NCBI GenBank assembly: GCA_964391865.1
Contig: CAYMNQ010000005.1
Coordinates: forward strand, 1-64,000
From: DASZQL01 sp964391865
GTDB lineage: Bacteria; Planctomycetota; Phycisphaerae; Phycisphaerales; UBA1924
Direction of reading: 5' to 3'
DNA length: 64,000 nucleotides
In this document: one piece after another, positions 27,152-36,784 of the stretch
How the letters are laid out: each line of letters begins with the position of its first letter
How positions within the stretch are numbered: position 1 is the stretch's first letter
Program-made: the position numbers and the translations under genes
The notes under the pieces: model-generated
Database searches by the model: none
Seen by the model: only the letters and a program-made list of their open reading frames with translations
What the model was told of the DNA's origin: nothing

Positions 27152-27655
27152 ATGCCGATCGAGCCACGCACACTCCGACCCGAGATCACGCAGCCCATCG
27201 CGGTGGCGGTGATCGTCAGCCGCTACAGCAACGAAGTCACCGACGCGCTCGAGCGCGGCGCGGTCGAGGAGTTCAACCGCCGGATCGGAGTGTCGCTGAC
27301 GCCCAAGGACGCGGCGAAGTGCCGGCTCGACGTGATCCCGGCCCCCGGCTCCTTTGAACTGCCCGCGCTCTGCTCGGCGGCGATCGAAACGGGCGACTAC
27401 GACGCGATCGTCGCGCTCGGCTGTGTCGTGAAGGGTGAGACCCGGCACGATGAGTACATCGCCCACGCCGTCGCCCAGCAGCTCGCGCGCCTGGCGATGG
27501 ACGCGCTGATCCCCGTGGGTTTCGGGCTTGTGACGACCGACACGTGGGAACAAGCCCTCGCCCGCGCCGGCGGCCCGATGGGCAACAAAGGCGCCGAAGC
27601 GATGGACGCCGCCCTGGAAGCCCTCGGCGCGATGATGACCCTCGGCTCGGATTGA
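27152..27655 (+). CDS. ribH: 6,7-dimethyl-8-ribityllumazine synthase
   Basis: Penultimate step of riboflavin synthesis. The 167 residues have the lumazine-synthase pattern: AVIVSRYSNEVTDALERGA, VIPAPGSFELPALC, ALGCVVKGETRHDEYIAHAV with the catalytic His in RHDEYI, PVGFGLVTTDTWEQALAR and the C-terminal NKGAEAMDAALE. ATG 27152 starts close to the conserved domain; ATG 27137 would add five residues. No ribosome site is seen; TATGAT lies ten bases before the chosen ATG. It is followed 58 bp later by nusB, a pairing common in bacteria. Confidence 0.95.
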   Translation: MPIEPRTLRPEITQPIAVAVIVSRYSNEVTDALERGAVEEFNRRIGVSLTPKDAAKCRLDVIPAPGSFELPALCSAAIETGDYDAIVALGCVVKGETRHDEYIAHAVAQQLARLAMDALIPVGFGLVTTDTWEQALARAGGPMGNKGAEAMDAALEALGAMMTLGSD

Positions 27656-27713
27656 GTTCTTCGTCTTTCCTCTTCTTCGCATCCCGCACCCCGCAAGCCG
27701 CACCCAGCCCAGC

Positions 27714-28184
27714 ATGGCAACTCCCCGCGACATCCGCCGACTCGCCTTCCAAACGCTCTTCCAGCTCGATGCGCGCGGCGAGAGTGACGCGGAGTCCATC
27801 CGGGCCACCATCGAAGCCGCCGCCAATGACGACCGCGAAGAGTTCTCCAAAGCCGAACTCGAGAAGGCGTTCGCCCTCGCGGGTGATGCGTACGCGAGCC
27901 GCCGGTCGGCGGACGAAGCGGTCGCGCAGCTCGCGCCGGGCTGGCCCGCGCACCGCCAGCCCGCCGTCGATCGCGCGATCATCCGGCTGGCGCACTTCGA
28001 GATGACCAGCGGGCGCACCGCCCCGAAGATCGCGGTGAACGAGGCCGTCGAACTCGCCAAGCTGTACAGCACCGATAAGTCCCCCGGTTTCGTCAACGGC
28101 GTGCTCGACAAGATTCTCAAGCAGGTTTTAGCGCCAACGCCGGGCGCGGACGCGGATTCGCCGGAATCTTCCCCCGTTCCTTGA
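27714..28184 (+). CDS. nusB: transcription antitermination factor NusB
   Basis: RNA-binding helical protein that with NusE/S10 joins the boxA antitermination complex of rRNA operons. The 156 residues carry the RRLAFQTLFQLDARGE start, the RAIIRLAHFEM helix, IAVNEAVELAKLYSTDKSPGFVNGVLDKI, in parts, which is the family's C-terminal signature. The Pro/Ser tail after ~140 is variable. It lies between ribH and ftsY on the same strand. Confidence 0.95.
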   Translation: MATPRDIRRLAFQTLFQLDARGESDAESIRATIEAAANDDREEFSKAELEKAFALAGDAYASRRSADEAVAQLAPGWPAHRQPAVDRAIIRLAHFEMTSGRTAPKIAVNEAVELAKLYSTDKSPGFVNGVLDKILKQVLAPTPGADADSPESSPVP

Positions 28185-28312
28185 CGGGCGCCGTGAAACG
28201 CCGCTCTGGCCGATGCACGCTCGGCTCGGCCCAGTTCTTTCCCTCTCTCTCTTTTCGTTCTGTCTCTGGAGCAGTCGTTCAAGCAGTGGGTGCAAGCGTG
28301 GATCGGCGAAGC

Positions 28313-28330
28313 GCCGTTCCACGGCACCCG
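28313..28330 (-). repeat. 18-bp repeat, family R4 copy 1
   Basis: Minus-strand cgggtgccgtggaacggc, identical to plus-strand 31215-31232. Similarity continues after a short gap with gccgatccac in both copies. It lies in the 178-bp gap before ftsY. Confidence 0.65.
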
Positions 28331-28362
28331 ATCGAGTTCGTCCTGAATGACAGATTGAATCC

Positions 28363-29316
28363 ATGGCCTTCTTCTCCACCGTCATCTCGAAACTCAAGCA
28401 GGGTCTGCAGAGGACCGCCGCCGCCATTTCGTCGGGCGTGCGGTCGCTGCTGCTCGGTCGGAAGCTTGACGATGCGCTCATCAGCGAGCTCGAAGCCCGG
28501 CTGATCCAGTCCGATGTCGGCGTGCCCACCACGCGCAAGCTGATCGACGGCATCCGCGCCGCGTACAAGGCCGGCACCATCGCTACCGGTGATCAGGTGC
28601 TCGAATACCTCAAACGCGAACTGAAATCGCTCTGGCCCGCGCAGGACCGCGCCATCCGCTTCGCGCCCGCTGATAGTTCGCCCGCCAAGACGCCGACGGT
28701 CATTCTCGTCGCGGGCGTCAACGGCGCCGGCAAGACCACCAGTATCGCGAAGATCGCCAAAGCGCTGCGCGATCAGGGCAAGAGCGTGCTGCTCGCCGCC
28801 TGCGACACCTACCGCGCCGGCGCGGTCCGCCAACTCGAAATCTGGTCGGAGCGCCTCGGCGTTCAGGTCGTGAAGGGGCAGCAGGGGGGCGACCCCGCCG
28901 CCGTCGCGTTCGATGCGTGCGAATCGGCGCTCGCGCGCGGCGTGGACGTGCTGCTGGTCGACACCGCCGGGCGCCTGCATACGCAGGATCCGCTGATGCG
29001 CCAGCTCACGAAGATCCGCTCCATCGTCGCCCGGAAAATCCCCGGTGCGCCGCACGAGGTGCTGCTGGTACTCGACGCGACGACGGGGCAGAACGCCGTG
29101 CGCCAGGCGGAGGAGTTCAAGAAGGCGATTGAGGTGACCGGCATATTCCTCGCCAAGCTCGACGGGACGGCGAAGGGTGGGGTGGTGATCGCCATACACG
29201 CCGCTACGGGAATCCCGGTGAAATTCATCGGCGTGGGCGAAACCCCCGACGATGTGCAGCCCTTCGACCCGGAAAGCTTCATCGAAGGGATGTTTTCGGC
29301 GGAAGATGCCCGATAA
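28363..29316 (+). CDS. ftsY: signal recognition particle receptor FtsY
   Basis: GTPase that docks SRP-ribosome complexes at the membrane. The 317 residues have the N domain (LDDALISELEARLIQSDVGV), and a G domain with GVNGAGKTTSIAKIA, DTYRAGAVRQL, DTAGRLHTQ and TKLDGTAKGG-type (here AKLDGTAKGGVVI) motifs, ending in GVGETPDDVQPFDPESFIEGMF. The acidic A domain found in E. coli is absent, as in many bacteria. The ATG at 28363 starts the short amphipathic MAFFSTVISKLKQGL helix used for membrane binding. Confidence 0.97.
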   Translation: MAFFSTVISKLKQGLQRTAAAISSGVRSLLLGRKLDDALISELEARLIQSDVGVPTTRKLIDGIRAAYKAGTIATGDQVLEYLKRELKSLWPAQDRAIRFAPADSSPAKTPTVILVAGVNGAGKTTSIAKIAKALRDQGKSVLLAACDTYRAGAVRQLEIWSERLGVQVVKGQQGGDPAAVAFDACESALARGVDVLLVDTAGRLHTQDPLMRQLTKIRSIVARKIPGAPHEVLLVLDATTGQNAVRQAEEFKKAIEVTGIFLAKLDGTAKGGVVIAIHAATGIPVKFIGVGETPDDVQPFDPESFIEGMFSAEDAR

Positions 29317-29539
29317 ACCCATGCCGTAGAGCATGTTGGGCACCGCCGTACCCCCCGGTTCGCTGGCGCGGTGCCGCCTCATCGCGGGCTGTTCAGATTC
29401 GATGAAGCGAAGATTCCAGTCTTTTCCCAGCGCGAGGGACTGGTTTTTCGGGCCTGACCCGCCGACAATAGGGTACCCCTCGCCTGACGCGACCCCGGAC
29501 GCCGGGACGCGAGGCTTATCCCTTTTGTGTTGAGGGACC

Positions 29540-30868
29540 ATGCCGATGTCGTCCGTGGCCGAACACGACCAATTCAGGAGCCCGCCGATCGAGCGCGAAC
29601 ACTTCGAGCTCATCCTGAACGTCGCGCGCCGGCTGGCGTCGTCGAGCGATCTGCACGAGATCCTCGGCATGATCATCGACGCGCTGAAGGTGGTGCTGCA
29701 CGCCGACCGCGCCAGCGTCTTCCAGTACGACGCGAAGTCGCACGAACTCTTCGCCACCCGCGCGCACGGGCTGGCGAGCGACCTGCGCCTCGCCGCCGAC
29801 CGGGGGATCATCGGCGAGGCGGCGCGGTCGAAGCAGATCGTCAACATCCCCGACGCCTACGCCGACCCGCGCTTTAACCAAGATGTCGACCGGCGCACCG
29901 GCTACACCACGCGCTGCCTGCTCACCATCCCGCTGCTCGACTTCGACCGCAAGCTCATCGGCGTGGCGCAGGTGCTGAACAAGGACCTCGAGTGGGGCGG
30001 CGTCTTCAGCGAGCAGGATGAGATTCTCGCGCAGCACCTCGCGGATCAGGCGGCGATGGCGCTCAAGCGCGCCTCACTCCTTGAATCCGAGCGCGAGAAG
30101 GACCGGCTCGTCGCGGACATCCAGGTGGCGAGAAAGATCCAGCAGGCGGCGCTGCCGAAGTCGCTGCCCACGCTCGCGGGCTACGACATCGCCGCCGACA
30201 CGCTCCCAGCCGATGAAACCGGCGGCGACGCGTTCGATGTCATCGACCTGCGCCTGTGGTCCGGCGCGCAGGCCCCAGCCGACGCGCTGATCTTCCTCGC
30301 CGACGCCACCGGGCACGGCATCGGGCCCGCGCTGTCGATCACGCAGGCGCTCTCGATGATCCGCATGGGCTGCCGCATCGGCGCGCCGCTCGACGGCATC
30401 GCGCGCCACCTGAACCACCAGCTCTGCGCCGACCTGCCGACGGGGCGCTTCGTCACCGCGTTCCTCGGGTATTTCGACCTAGCACGCCACGAGATCCGCT
30501 ACATCTCCGCCGGGCAGGCGCCGATCCTGCTCATCCGCGCGCCGGGGTCCAAGCTGAAGGACGAGATCGTCCTCGCCGCCAGCGCCATGCCCTTCGGTAT
30601 CGATGATGATTTCACCTCCGACACGCCCGAGCCGCTGGTCTTCGAGCGCGGTGATGTGTTCGCGCTGCTGAGCGACGGCTTCTTCGAAGCCTCTTGCCCG
30701 AAAGATCAACTCTTCGGGCACGCGCGCGTGATCGACATCATCCGGGCCAGCGCTCGCCGGTCGGCGGGCGAGATCCTCGCAGCCCTGCGCCGCGAGGTCG
30801 TCGATTTCACCCACGGCTGCCCGCGGGCCGATGATCAGACCGCCATGATCATCAAGCGAGTGAACTGA
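29540..30868 (+). CDS. RsbU-type protein phosphatase with GAF domain
   Basis: PP2C-family (SpoIIE) phosphatase that dephosphorylates STAS proteins in partner-switching circuits. The 442 residues comprise a GAF sensory domain (~25-175, with RASVFQYDAKSHELFATRA and LTIPLLDFDRKLIGVAQVLNK), a connecting helix (ARKIQQAALPKSLPTLAGYD, typical of RsbU) and the SpoIIE domain with metal-binding Asp in ETGGDAFDVIDL and DATGHGIGPALS and the C-terminal RADDQTAMIIKR. tgaggga precedes the ATG. The RsbW/STAS pair at 19488-20359 is a candidate partner. It is followed three bases later by the fmdB-like gene. Confidence 0.93.
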   Translation: MPMSSVAEHDQFRSPPIEREHFELILNVARRLASSSDLHEILGMIIDALKVVLHADRASVFQYDAKSHELFATRAHGLASDLRLAADRGIIGEAARSKQIVNIPDAYADPRFNQDVDRRTGYTTRCLLTIPLLDFDRKLIGVAQVLNKDLEWGGVFSEQDEILAQHLADQAAMALKRASLLESEREKDRLVADIQVARKIQQAALPKSLPTLAGYDIAADTLPADETGGDAFDVIDLRLWSGAQAPADALIFLADATGHGIGPALSITQALSMIRMGCRIGAPLDGIARHLNHQLCADLPTGRFVTAFLGYFDLARHEIRYISAGQAPILLIRAPGSKLKDEIVLAASAMPFGIDDDFTSDTPEPLVFERGDVFALLSDGFFEASCPKDQLFGHARVIDIIRASARRSAGEILAALRREVVDFTHGCPRADDQTAMIIKRVN

Positions 30869-30871
30869 CCC

Positions 30872-31159
30872 ATGCCCAGCTACGAGTACGAAGTCACCAG
30901 CGGCCCGCGCGCGGGGCAGCGCTTCGAGGTCTTCCAGCGCATGAGCGAAGACCCGCTCACCAAGCACCCCGACACGGGCGACCCCGTCCGGCGCGTCGTC
31001 AGCGCACCGATGATCGGCGGCAAGCACAGCGAAGCGGGCATGAAGAAGAAAATGTCCGATTCGAACCTCGAGCGCCTCGGCTTCACGAAATACGTGAAGA
31101 CGGAGAAGGGCAAGTACGACAAAGCCTTCGGCGGTGGGCCGGGCTCGATCCAGAGTTAG
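30872..31159 (+). CDS. FmdB-family small protein lacking the zinc-ribbon cysteines
   Basis: The 95 residues align with FmdB-type proteins: MPSYEYEV, then FEVFQRMSEDPLT, then PVRRVVSAP and a basic C-terminal half with MKKKMSDSNLERLGFTKYVK. FmdB proteins normally carry two CxxC pairs that bind zinc. Here the first pair is replaced by TSGPRAG-type sequence and the second by HPDTGD; the protein has no cysteine at all. Function of the family is unknown. The gene starts three bases after the phosphatase gene, so it is in the same operon. Confidence 0.75.
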   Translation: MPSYEYEVTSGPRAGQRFEVFQRMSEDPLTKHPDTGDPVRRVVSAPMIGGKHSEAGMKKKMSDSNLERLGFTKYVKTEKGKYDKAFGGGPGSIQS

Positions 31160-31187
31160 TGGGACGGGCGTCCCGCCCTTCGCTACT
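31157..31187. repeat. short GC-rich palindromic repeat, family R3 copy 2
   Basis: tagtgggacgggcgtcc followed by cgcccttcgcta, resembling 22611-22645. It begins at the stop codon of the FmdB-like gene. Confidence 0.5.
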
Positions 31188-31591
31188 CAACCTCGTTCCG
31201 AAACTACTCCGGTACGGGTGCCGTGGAACGGCCTGCTCTGAGGCCGATCCACTCTCAATCTTCTCGCTCGGTCTGCGCTCCAACTCCTCTTCCTTGCCAC
31301 ACGGGGCCGTGTCGCGCTCGATTGATCGTTTGGTTGGGCGTCGATCCGCGATTGTGCTTGCAATGCGACGGATGATTCCGGGTGATTCCAGCGCTCAGGG
31401 CGTGGTCACGCGGTCCCGCCGAACTTGTTGGCACGCACGTTCACCCGACGCGCGCAGAATTGATGCCCTGCGCGAATCTCCGCGCATCCCGCTTGCGGCG
31501 GCACGGAACAGACTGAACACTCCAGCACGATCGATTCGTGTCGCTTGGCGGACTCATCATCAACACCGATGAACAAGAAAGGAACGATCCC
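31160..31591. other. 432-bp gene-free stretch before the caspase-like gene
   Basis: Holds the R3 repeat (31157-31187) and R4 copy 2 (31215-31232). The long frame through it has repeat-derived, Arg/Ser-rich translation and no family likeness, so no gene is called. The ribosome site of the next gene, aagaaagga, lies at its end. Confidence 0.5.
31215..31232 (+). repeat. 18-bp repeat, family R4 copy 2
   Basis: cgggtgccgtggaacggc, identical to the minus strand at 28313-28330, followed in both by gccgatccac after a few diverged bases. Confidence 0.65.
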
Positions 31592-32443
31592 ATGCCGCGT
31601 GGACTGGCGATTCTGGTCGGGCTAAAGAAAGTGAACCCCGCGACCTACGGCGGGTGGACGGGCGAGGGCGGCTGCTGGGGCTGCGAACTCGACGTCGACA
31701 ACATCCAGCGCATTCTCGACGCGCAGGGGTTCCAGACGCAGACCCTGAAGACCGCGCAGGCGAGCCACGACAATGTGCTCCATGCGCTCAGCGGCGCGGC
31801 GCAGACACTCCGCGCGGGCGACACGCTCGTCTTCTATTACTCGGGTCACGGCGGGCAGCAGCCCGACATGAACGGTGACGAGCAGGACGGGCACGACGAA
31901 ACTCTCGTCGCGTACGACCGCGAGATCGTCGATGACGAACTGAACCTCGTGTGGACCGCGTTCAAGCCGGGGGTGCGGATCGTGATGCTCAGCGATAGCT
32001 GCAACTCGGGAACCAACTACCGCATCATGGGCCGGCGTACCAAGCCCACGCCCATCCAGCCCGTCGACACACGCACCGGTGCGCAGATGCGGGCCGAGAT
32101 GATCCACATGGGCGGCTGCCGCGACGGTGCGGAGTCCAGCGGCTACCTCGGCGGCGGCGCCTTCACCATCGCGCTCTGCACCACCTGGAAGAACGGCGCC
32201 TTCAAGGGCACCTACCGCAAGCTCTACGATCAGCTCCGGAAGCTCGTGAAGACCGGGCAAAAACCCGCTTACAACGAGTACGGTCCGGTCAGCCCGGCGT
32301 TCAAAAACGGGCCCGCGTTCTCGCTCGGCACCTCGAGCACGAGCGGCGGCGGCAAGTCGGCGGGGATTGTCGAGCGCAAACCCGCCGGAGGCAAGAAGCC
32401 CGCGCGACGGAAGGCGTCGGCGGCTCGGAGCATCCGCGGCTGA
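31592..32443 (+). CDS. caspase-like (C14/metacaspase) cysteine protease
   Basis: The 283 residues contain a p20-like caspase fold with the catalytic His 86 in VFYYSGHGGQQ and Cys 137 in IVMLSDSCNSGT; the acidic pocket segment MNGDEQDGHDETLVAYD lies between them. Bacterial and plant relatives cleave after Arg/Lys and are often calcium-dependent. There is no signal peptide. A Ser/Gly/Lys/Arg-rich tail (~235-283) follows the domain and may bind nucleic acid or membrane. ATG 31592 has aaagga upstream. A membrane protein gene follows 21 bp later and is probably co-transcribed. Confidence 0.9.
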   Translation: MPRGLAILVGLKKVNPATYGGWTGEGGCWGCELDVDNIQRILDAQGFQTQTLKTAQASHDNVLHALSGAAQTLRAGDTLVFYYSGHGGQQPDMNGDEQDGHDETLVAYDREIVDDELNLVWTAFKPGVRIVMLSDSCNSGTNYRIMGRRTKPTPIQPVDTRTGAQMRAEMIHMGGCRDGAESSGYLGGGAFTIALCTTWKNGAFKGTYRKLYDQLRKLVKTGQKPAYNEYGPVSPAFKNGPAFSLGTSSTSGGGKSAGIVERKPAGGKKPARRKASAARSIRG

Positions 32444-32464
32444 GCCGCGCCGTGGAGAACAACC

Positions 32465-33148
32465 ATGAGAACATGGATCGTCGCCGGATTGCTCGGCGCG
32501 TCGACGCTGCTCGGAGTTGGCCGACCGTGCTTCGCGCAGTCGTTCACTGAACAGCCGTTGCCCGTGGAACGCGAGCCGGCACCGGCCGAGGTTGATGTTG
32601 AGCACATCGCCACGCGGCTCGAAGCGATCGAGAAGTACATCGCTATTCTGTTCGAGAATGCGGGCGACAGCGCAACGCCTGGGCGCGGCCCCGCTGGGGT
32701 GGTCGATGCCCCGCGGGCGCTCATCCCGGTCTCGCTCGGCGCAGGGCTTGCGACTTCGGGCCCGCCCAAGCCGGAGAGTGAGACAGTTCGAGCCGCGCGC
32801 GAGCGGCTCGTCCTCGCCGGCCTCGAACGCGAGATTCAGAAGTATCAAGAGATGCGTGCCGAGCTGTGGTACACCAACTGGATCGGGCGCTTTATCTTTG
32901 TCGTCGCGCATCTCGTGCTCGGGATCGGTCTATGGATGTCGGTGCGGGAATTCAAGGCCGCGGGCGAACGCCGACGTCAGGCGAAGAACGTCTCACAGCA
33001 AGAGTTGTCAATTTCGATGGAGGGCATCGCGCTCAAGACCACACTCCACGGCACGCTCATCATGGTGCTCGCGCTCGCGTTCTATTTCCTGTATTTGAGG
33101 TTCGTCTACCCGGTGGTGGTCGTGGGCGGCACCGCTACAGGCGCATGA
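32465..33148 (+). CDS. membrane protein of unknown function (caspase-linked)
   Basis: Not recognised. The 227 residues show a signal peptide (MRTWIVAGLLGASTLLGVG... ending FAQS, cleavage near 25), a Pro/Glu-rich periplasmic stretch with the helix VEHIATRLEAIEKYIAILFE, a coiled-coil-like region, and two hydrophobic segments near 140-160 and 195-218. The signal sequence and two membrane passes put the stretch between them in the cytoplasm or periplasm depending on topology. It has a tggaga ribosome site and follows the caspase-like gene by 21 bp, so the two may work together; that is inference. Confidence 0.75.
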   Translation: MRTWIVAGLLGASTLLGVGRPCFAQSFTEQPLPVEREPAPAEVDVEHIATRLEAIEKYIAILFENAGDSATPGRGPAGVVDAPRALIPVSLGAGLATSGPPKPESETVRAARERLVLAGLEREIQKYQEMRAELWYTNWIGRFIFVVAHLVLGIGLWMSVREFKAAGERRRQAKNVSQQELSISMEGIALKTTLHGTLIMVLALAFYFLYLRFVYPVVVVGGTATGA

Positions 33149-33235
33149 ACCGCCAGCCGGATGACCGCGGCGAGACGCGAAGCGTCAGCCAGCGTTCAGG
33201 CTCCGCCGCGCGCGAGCGAGTACGATGCTCCGCGC

Positions 33236-34183
33236 ATGCGCGTGACTGTCCTTGGCGGAGGCGTGATCGGGTTGACCACCGCGCTGGCTTTGAAAGAAGC
33301 CGGGCACGAGGTGTCGATCGTCGCCGCGCGCAGCGGATCGGAGATCACGTCAGCGGCGGCGGGCGCCGTGTGGTTCCCGTTCCATGCCTCGCCGCCGGAA
33401 CTGGTGAACCCGTGGGCGCTCGCGACGCACCGGTGGTTGACGGCGTTGAGCGTGGAAGCGCCGGACGCGGGCGTCGATCTGCTGGAGTTCTTCCAGTACG
33501 TCGACGACGATTCGCGCCCGTGGTACGCGGACGCGGTGCCGGGGCTGACGCTGGTGCGCTCCGGATTGCCGGGCACAGACAGCGCGCCGCGGAAGGCGCG
33601 CCTCGCGTGGCACTTCCGGGCCCCGCGCGTGGAGCCGGCGCTCTTCATGACGTGGGTCGAGCGGGTGATCGGTGTGCCGATCGAGCGCCGCGAAGTGAGG
33701 TCGCTCGATGAGCTTCACGCGGATGTCGTGGTGAACTGCACCGGGCTCGGAGCGCGCCGGCTGACGGGCGACCGCGAACTGCGCGCGATCTACGGCGGGA
33801 TCGTCGTCACCGAACCGGGGGAGATGGATATGGGCGTATCGGTGTCGGATGATCGGCTGGAGGGCAAGGTGTTCTACTCCATCCCGCGCCGCGCCGAGAT
33901 GGTGCTGGGCGGCAGCACGGAGCCGTGCGAGGATGACCGCGCGACGACCATCGATCCCGCGCTGGAGTCGGCGATTCTCGATCGTTGTCGCGCGGCGGGG
34001 ATGACGCCCGGGCGCGTGATCCGCTCGTACGGCGGGCTGCGCCCGTTCCGGTCGCGCATCCGCGTCGAGCGCGACGCCGCGAACCCGCGCGTGGTTCACA
34101 ACTACGGGCACGGCGGGTCGGGCTACACGCTGTGCTGGGGCTGCGCGCTGGACGTCGTCTCGATCATCGGGCGCGGCGCATGA
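33236..34183 (+). CDS. D-amino-acid oxidase family FAD enzyme
   Basis: Flavoenzyme that oxidises D-amino acids to 2-oxo acids with hydrogen peroxide. The 315 residues begin with the dinucleotide fold VTVLGGGVIGLTTALALKEAGHEV and show DAO hallmarks: AGAVWFPFHASPP, VVNCTGLGARRLTGD, the substrate-Arg segment GRVIRSYGGLRPFR and the C-terminal NYGHGGSGYTLCWG. ATG 33236 is chosen at the start of the FAD fold; TACGAT lies nine bases before it and there is no ribosome site. Its stop overlaps the truD start (atga). A possible role is turnover of D-amino acids released from peptidoglycan. Confidence 0.93.
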   Translation: MRVTVLGGGVIGLTTALALKEAGHEVSIVAARSGSEITSAAAGAVWFPFHASPPELVNPWALATHRWLTALSVEAPDAGVDLLEFFQYVDDDSRPWYADAVPGLTLVRSGLPGTDSAPRKARLAWHFRAPRVEPALFMTWVERVIGVPIERREVRSLDELHADVVVNCTGLGARRLTGDRELRAIYGGIVVTEPGEMDMGVSVSDDRLEGKVFYSIPRRAEMVLGGSTEPCEDDRATTIDPALESAILDRCRAAGMTPGRVIRSYGGLRPFRSRIRVERDAANPRVVHNYGHGGSGYTLCWGCALDVVSIIGRGA

Positions 34184-35388
34184 CCATCCGGCGTGTCCCG
34201 ACAGACTTTGTGGTCGAAGAGCGGATCAGCGCGGAGTTCCGCGCCGCATTGCGTGCTCAGGGCGAAGCGGCGCACGCGGTGTTCGAGCTGAGCAAGACAT
34301 CGCTGACGACACCAGAATCCATCAACTACTTCGCTCGCTCGCTGCGCGTGCCGCCGGGGAAGGTGAGCTACGCGGGGCTGAAGGACAAGCACGCGGCGAC
34401 GGTGCAGTGGGTCAGCGTGCCTCGCGCGGCGTTCAACGGTGCGCCGCCGCCGGAGGTGAGCGATCGCGGATGGACGGCGAAGTTGGTCGGCGGATCCGAT
34501 CGCGAACTCACCGCCGAAGCGATCGAGGGCAACCGGTTCGCGATCGTGGTGCGCGATCTGTCGCGCCACGAATCGAATGAGATGGGGCGGCGGGCGAAGC
34601 TGCTGAAGCGCGAGGACGGCTCGCTGGTCGTGATGAACTACTTCGGCGCGCAGCGCTTCGGCTCGGCACGCCACGGCGGCGGGTTCGCCGGGGCGATGCT
34701 GGTGCGCGACGATTTCGAGGGAGCGCTCAAGCTGCTCATCGCCACGCCGGCGCGGAAGGATGTTGGGAAAACGCGGGCGTTCACGCGGCTGGCGGCGTCG
34801 CACTGGGGGAACTGGAAGAAGCTGCTCGCCGAGTTGCCGCGATGCGCTGAACTCGGGGCGATCGAGGTGCTCGCGCGCGGCGGGGAGTTCGTCGATGCCT
34901 TCGCGGCGCTGCCGTATTTCACGCAGCAGATGTGCGTCGAGGCGTACCAGTCTCACCTGTGGAACGAGACGGCCCGCCGGCTGGCGGCGCGGATCGTCGG
35001 CTCGGCGGAACGCGACCTGCTGCGCACTCCCGACGAGTTCGGCGAGATGCTGTTCCCTGCCGCGGGACGCGTGCGCACCGAATGGATGGGCGTTGTCATG
35101 CCGGTGCTGGGGAAGAACAGCGAGCTGCGCGAGCCGTGGGCGGCAGCGGCGGCGGAGGTGCTCAAGGGCGAGGGGTTCACGACGAACGACCTGCGCATCC
35201 GCGGGTTGAAGCGCCCGTACTTCGGCGAGGCGGACCGCCCGCTCTTTGTTCACGCCGCCGGCTTCGAGATGACCCAGGGCGAGCGCGACGAAATGGCAGG
35301 TGGGAAGGACCGCATGAAGCGCGTGGCGAAGTTCGACCTGCCGCGCGGGGCGTACGCGACGGTGGTGCTGCGCGCGCTGGGTCAGTGA
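34180..35388 (+). CDS. truD: tRNA pseudouridine-13 synthase TruD
   Basis: Isomerises uridine 13 of tRNA. The 402 residues carry the TruD signature: FVVEERISAEF at the N terminus, catalytic Asp in YAGLKDKHAATVQ, NRFAIVVRDL, the conserved NYFGAQRFGSARHGG and QSHLWNETARR segments, and a C-terminal RGLKRPYFGEADRPL. ATG 34180 overlaps the previous stop by four bases, giving translational coupling; a longer frame from 33985 lies inside the oxidase gene. Confidence 0.95.
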   Translation: MTIRRVPTDFVVEERISAEFRAALRAQGEAAHAVFELSKTSLTTPESINYFARSLRVPPGKVSYAGLKDKHAATVQWVSVPRAAFNGAPPPEVSDRGWTAKLVGGSDRELTAEAIEGNRFAIVVRDLSRHESNEMGRRAKLLKREDGSLVVMNYFGAQRFGSARHGGGFAGAMLVRDDFEGALKLLIATPARKDVGKTRAFTRLAASHWGNWKKLLAELPRCAELGAIEVLARGGEFVDAFAALPYFTQQMCVEAYQSHLWNETARRLAARIVGSAERDLLRTPDEFGEMLFPAAGRVRTEWMGVVMPVLGKNSELREPWAAAAAEVLKGEGFTTNDLRIRGLKRPYFGEADRPLFVHAAGFEMTQGERDEMAGGKDRMKRVAKFDLPRGAYATVVLRALGQ

Positions 35389-35396
35389 ACGAAGAC

Positions 35397-35430
35397 TCAC
35401 CGCAGAGACGCAGAGGGCGCGGAGAAGAAG
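35397..35430 (+). repeat. accacag-type short repeat, third copy
   Basis: tcaccgcagagacgcagagg then gcgcggagaa. It shares its wording with both arms of the inverted pair at 26884 and 27077-27094. It lies between the 3' ends of truD and murA. Confidence 0.55.
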
Positions 35431-35458
35431 AGGATTGTTGTTTGGGAATGAACGTGGT

Positions 35459-36784
<1,326 letters not shown>

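Noticed and set aside
29333..29533. 66-codon frame between ftsY and the phosphatase gene
   Set aside because: No ribosome site or recognisable features; the gap is probably regulatory or empty.
31159..31572. 137-codon plus-strand frame
   Set aside because: Made largely of repeat DNA, low-complexity translation, no ribosome site.
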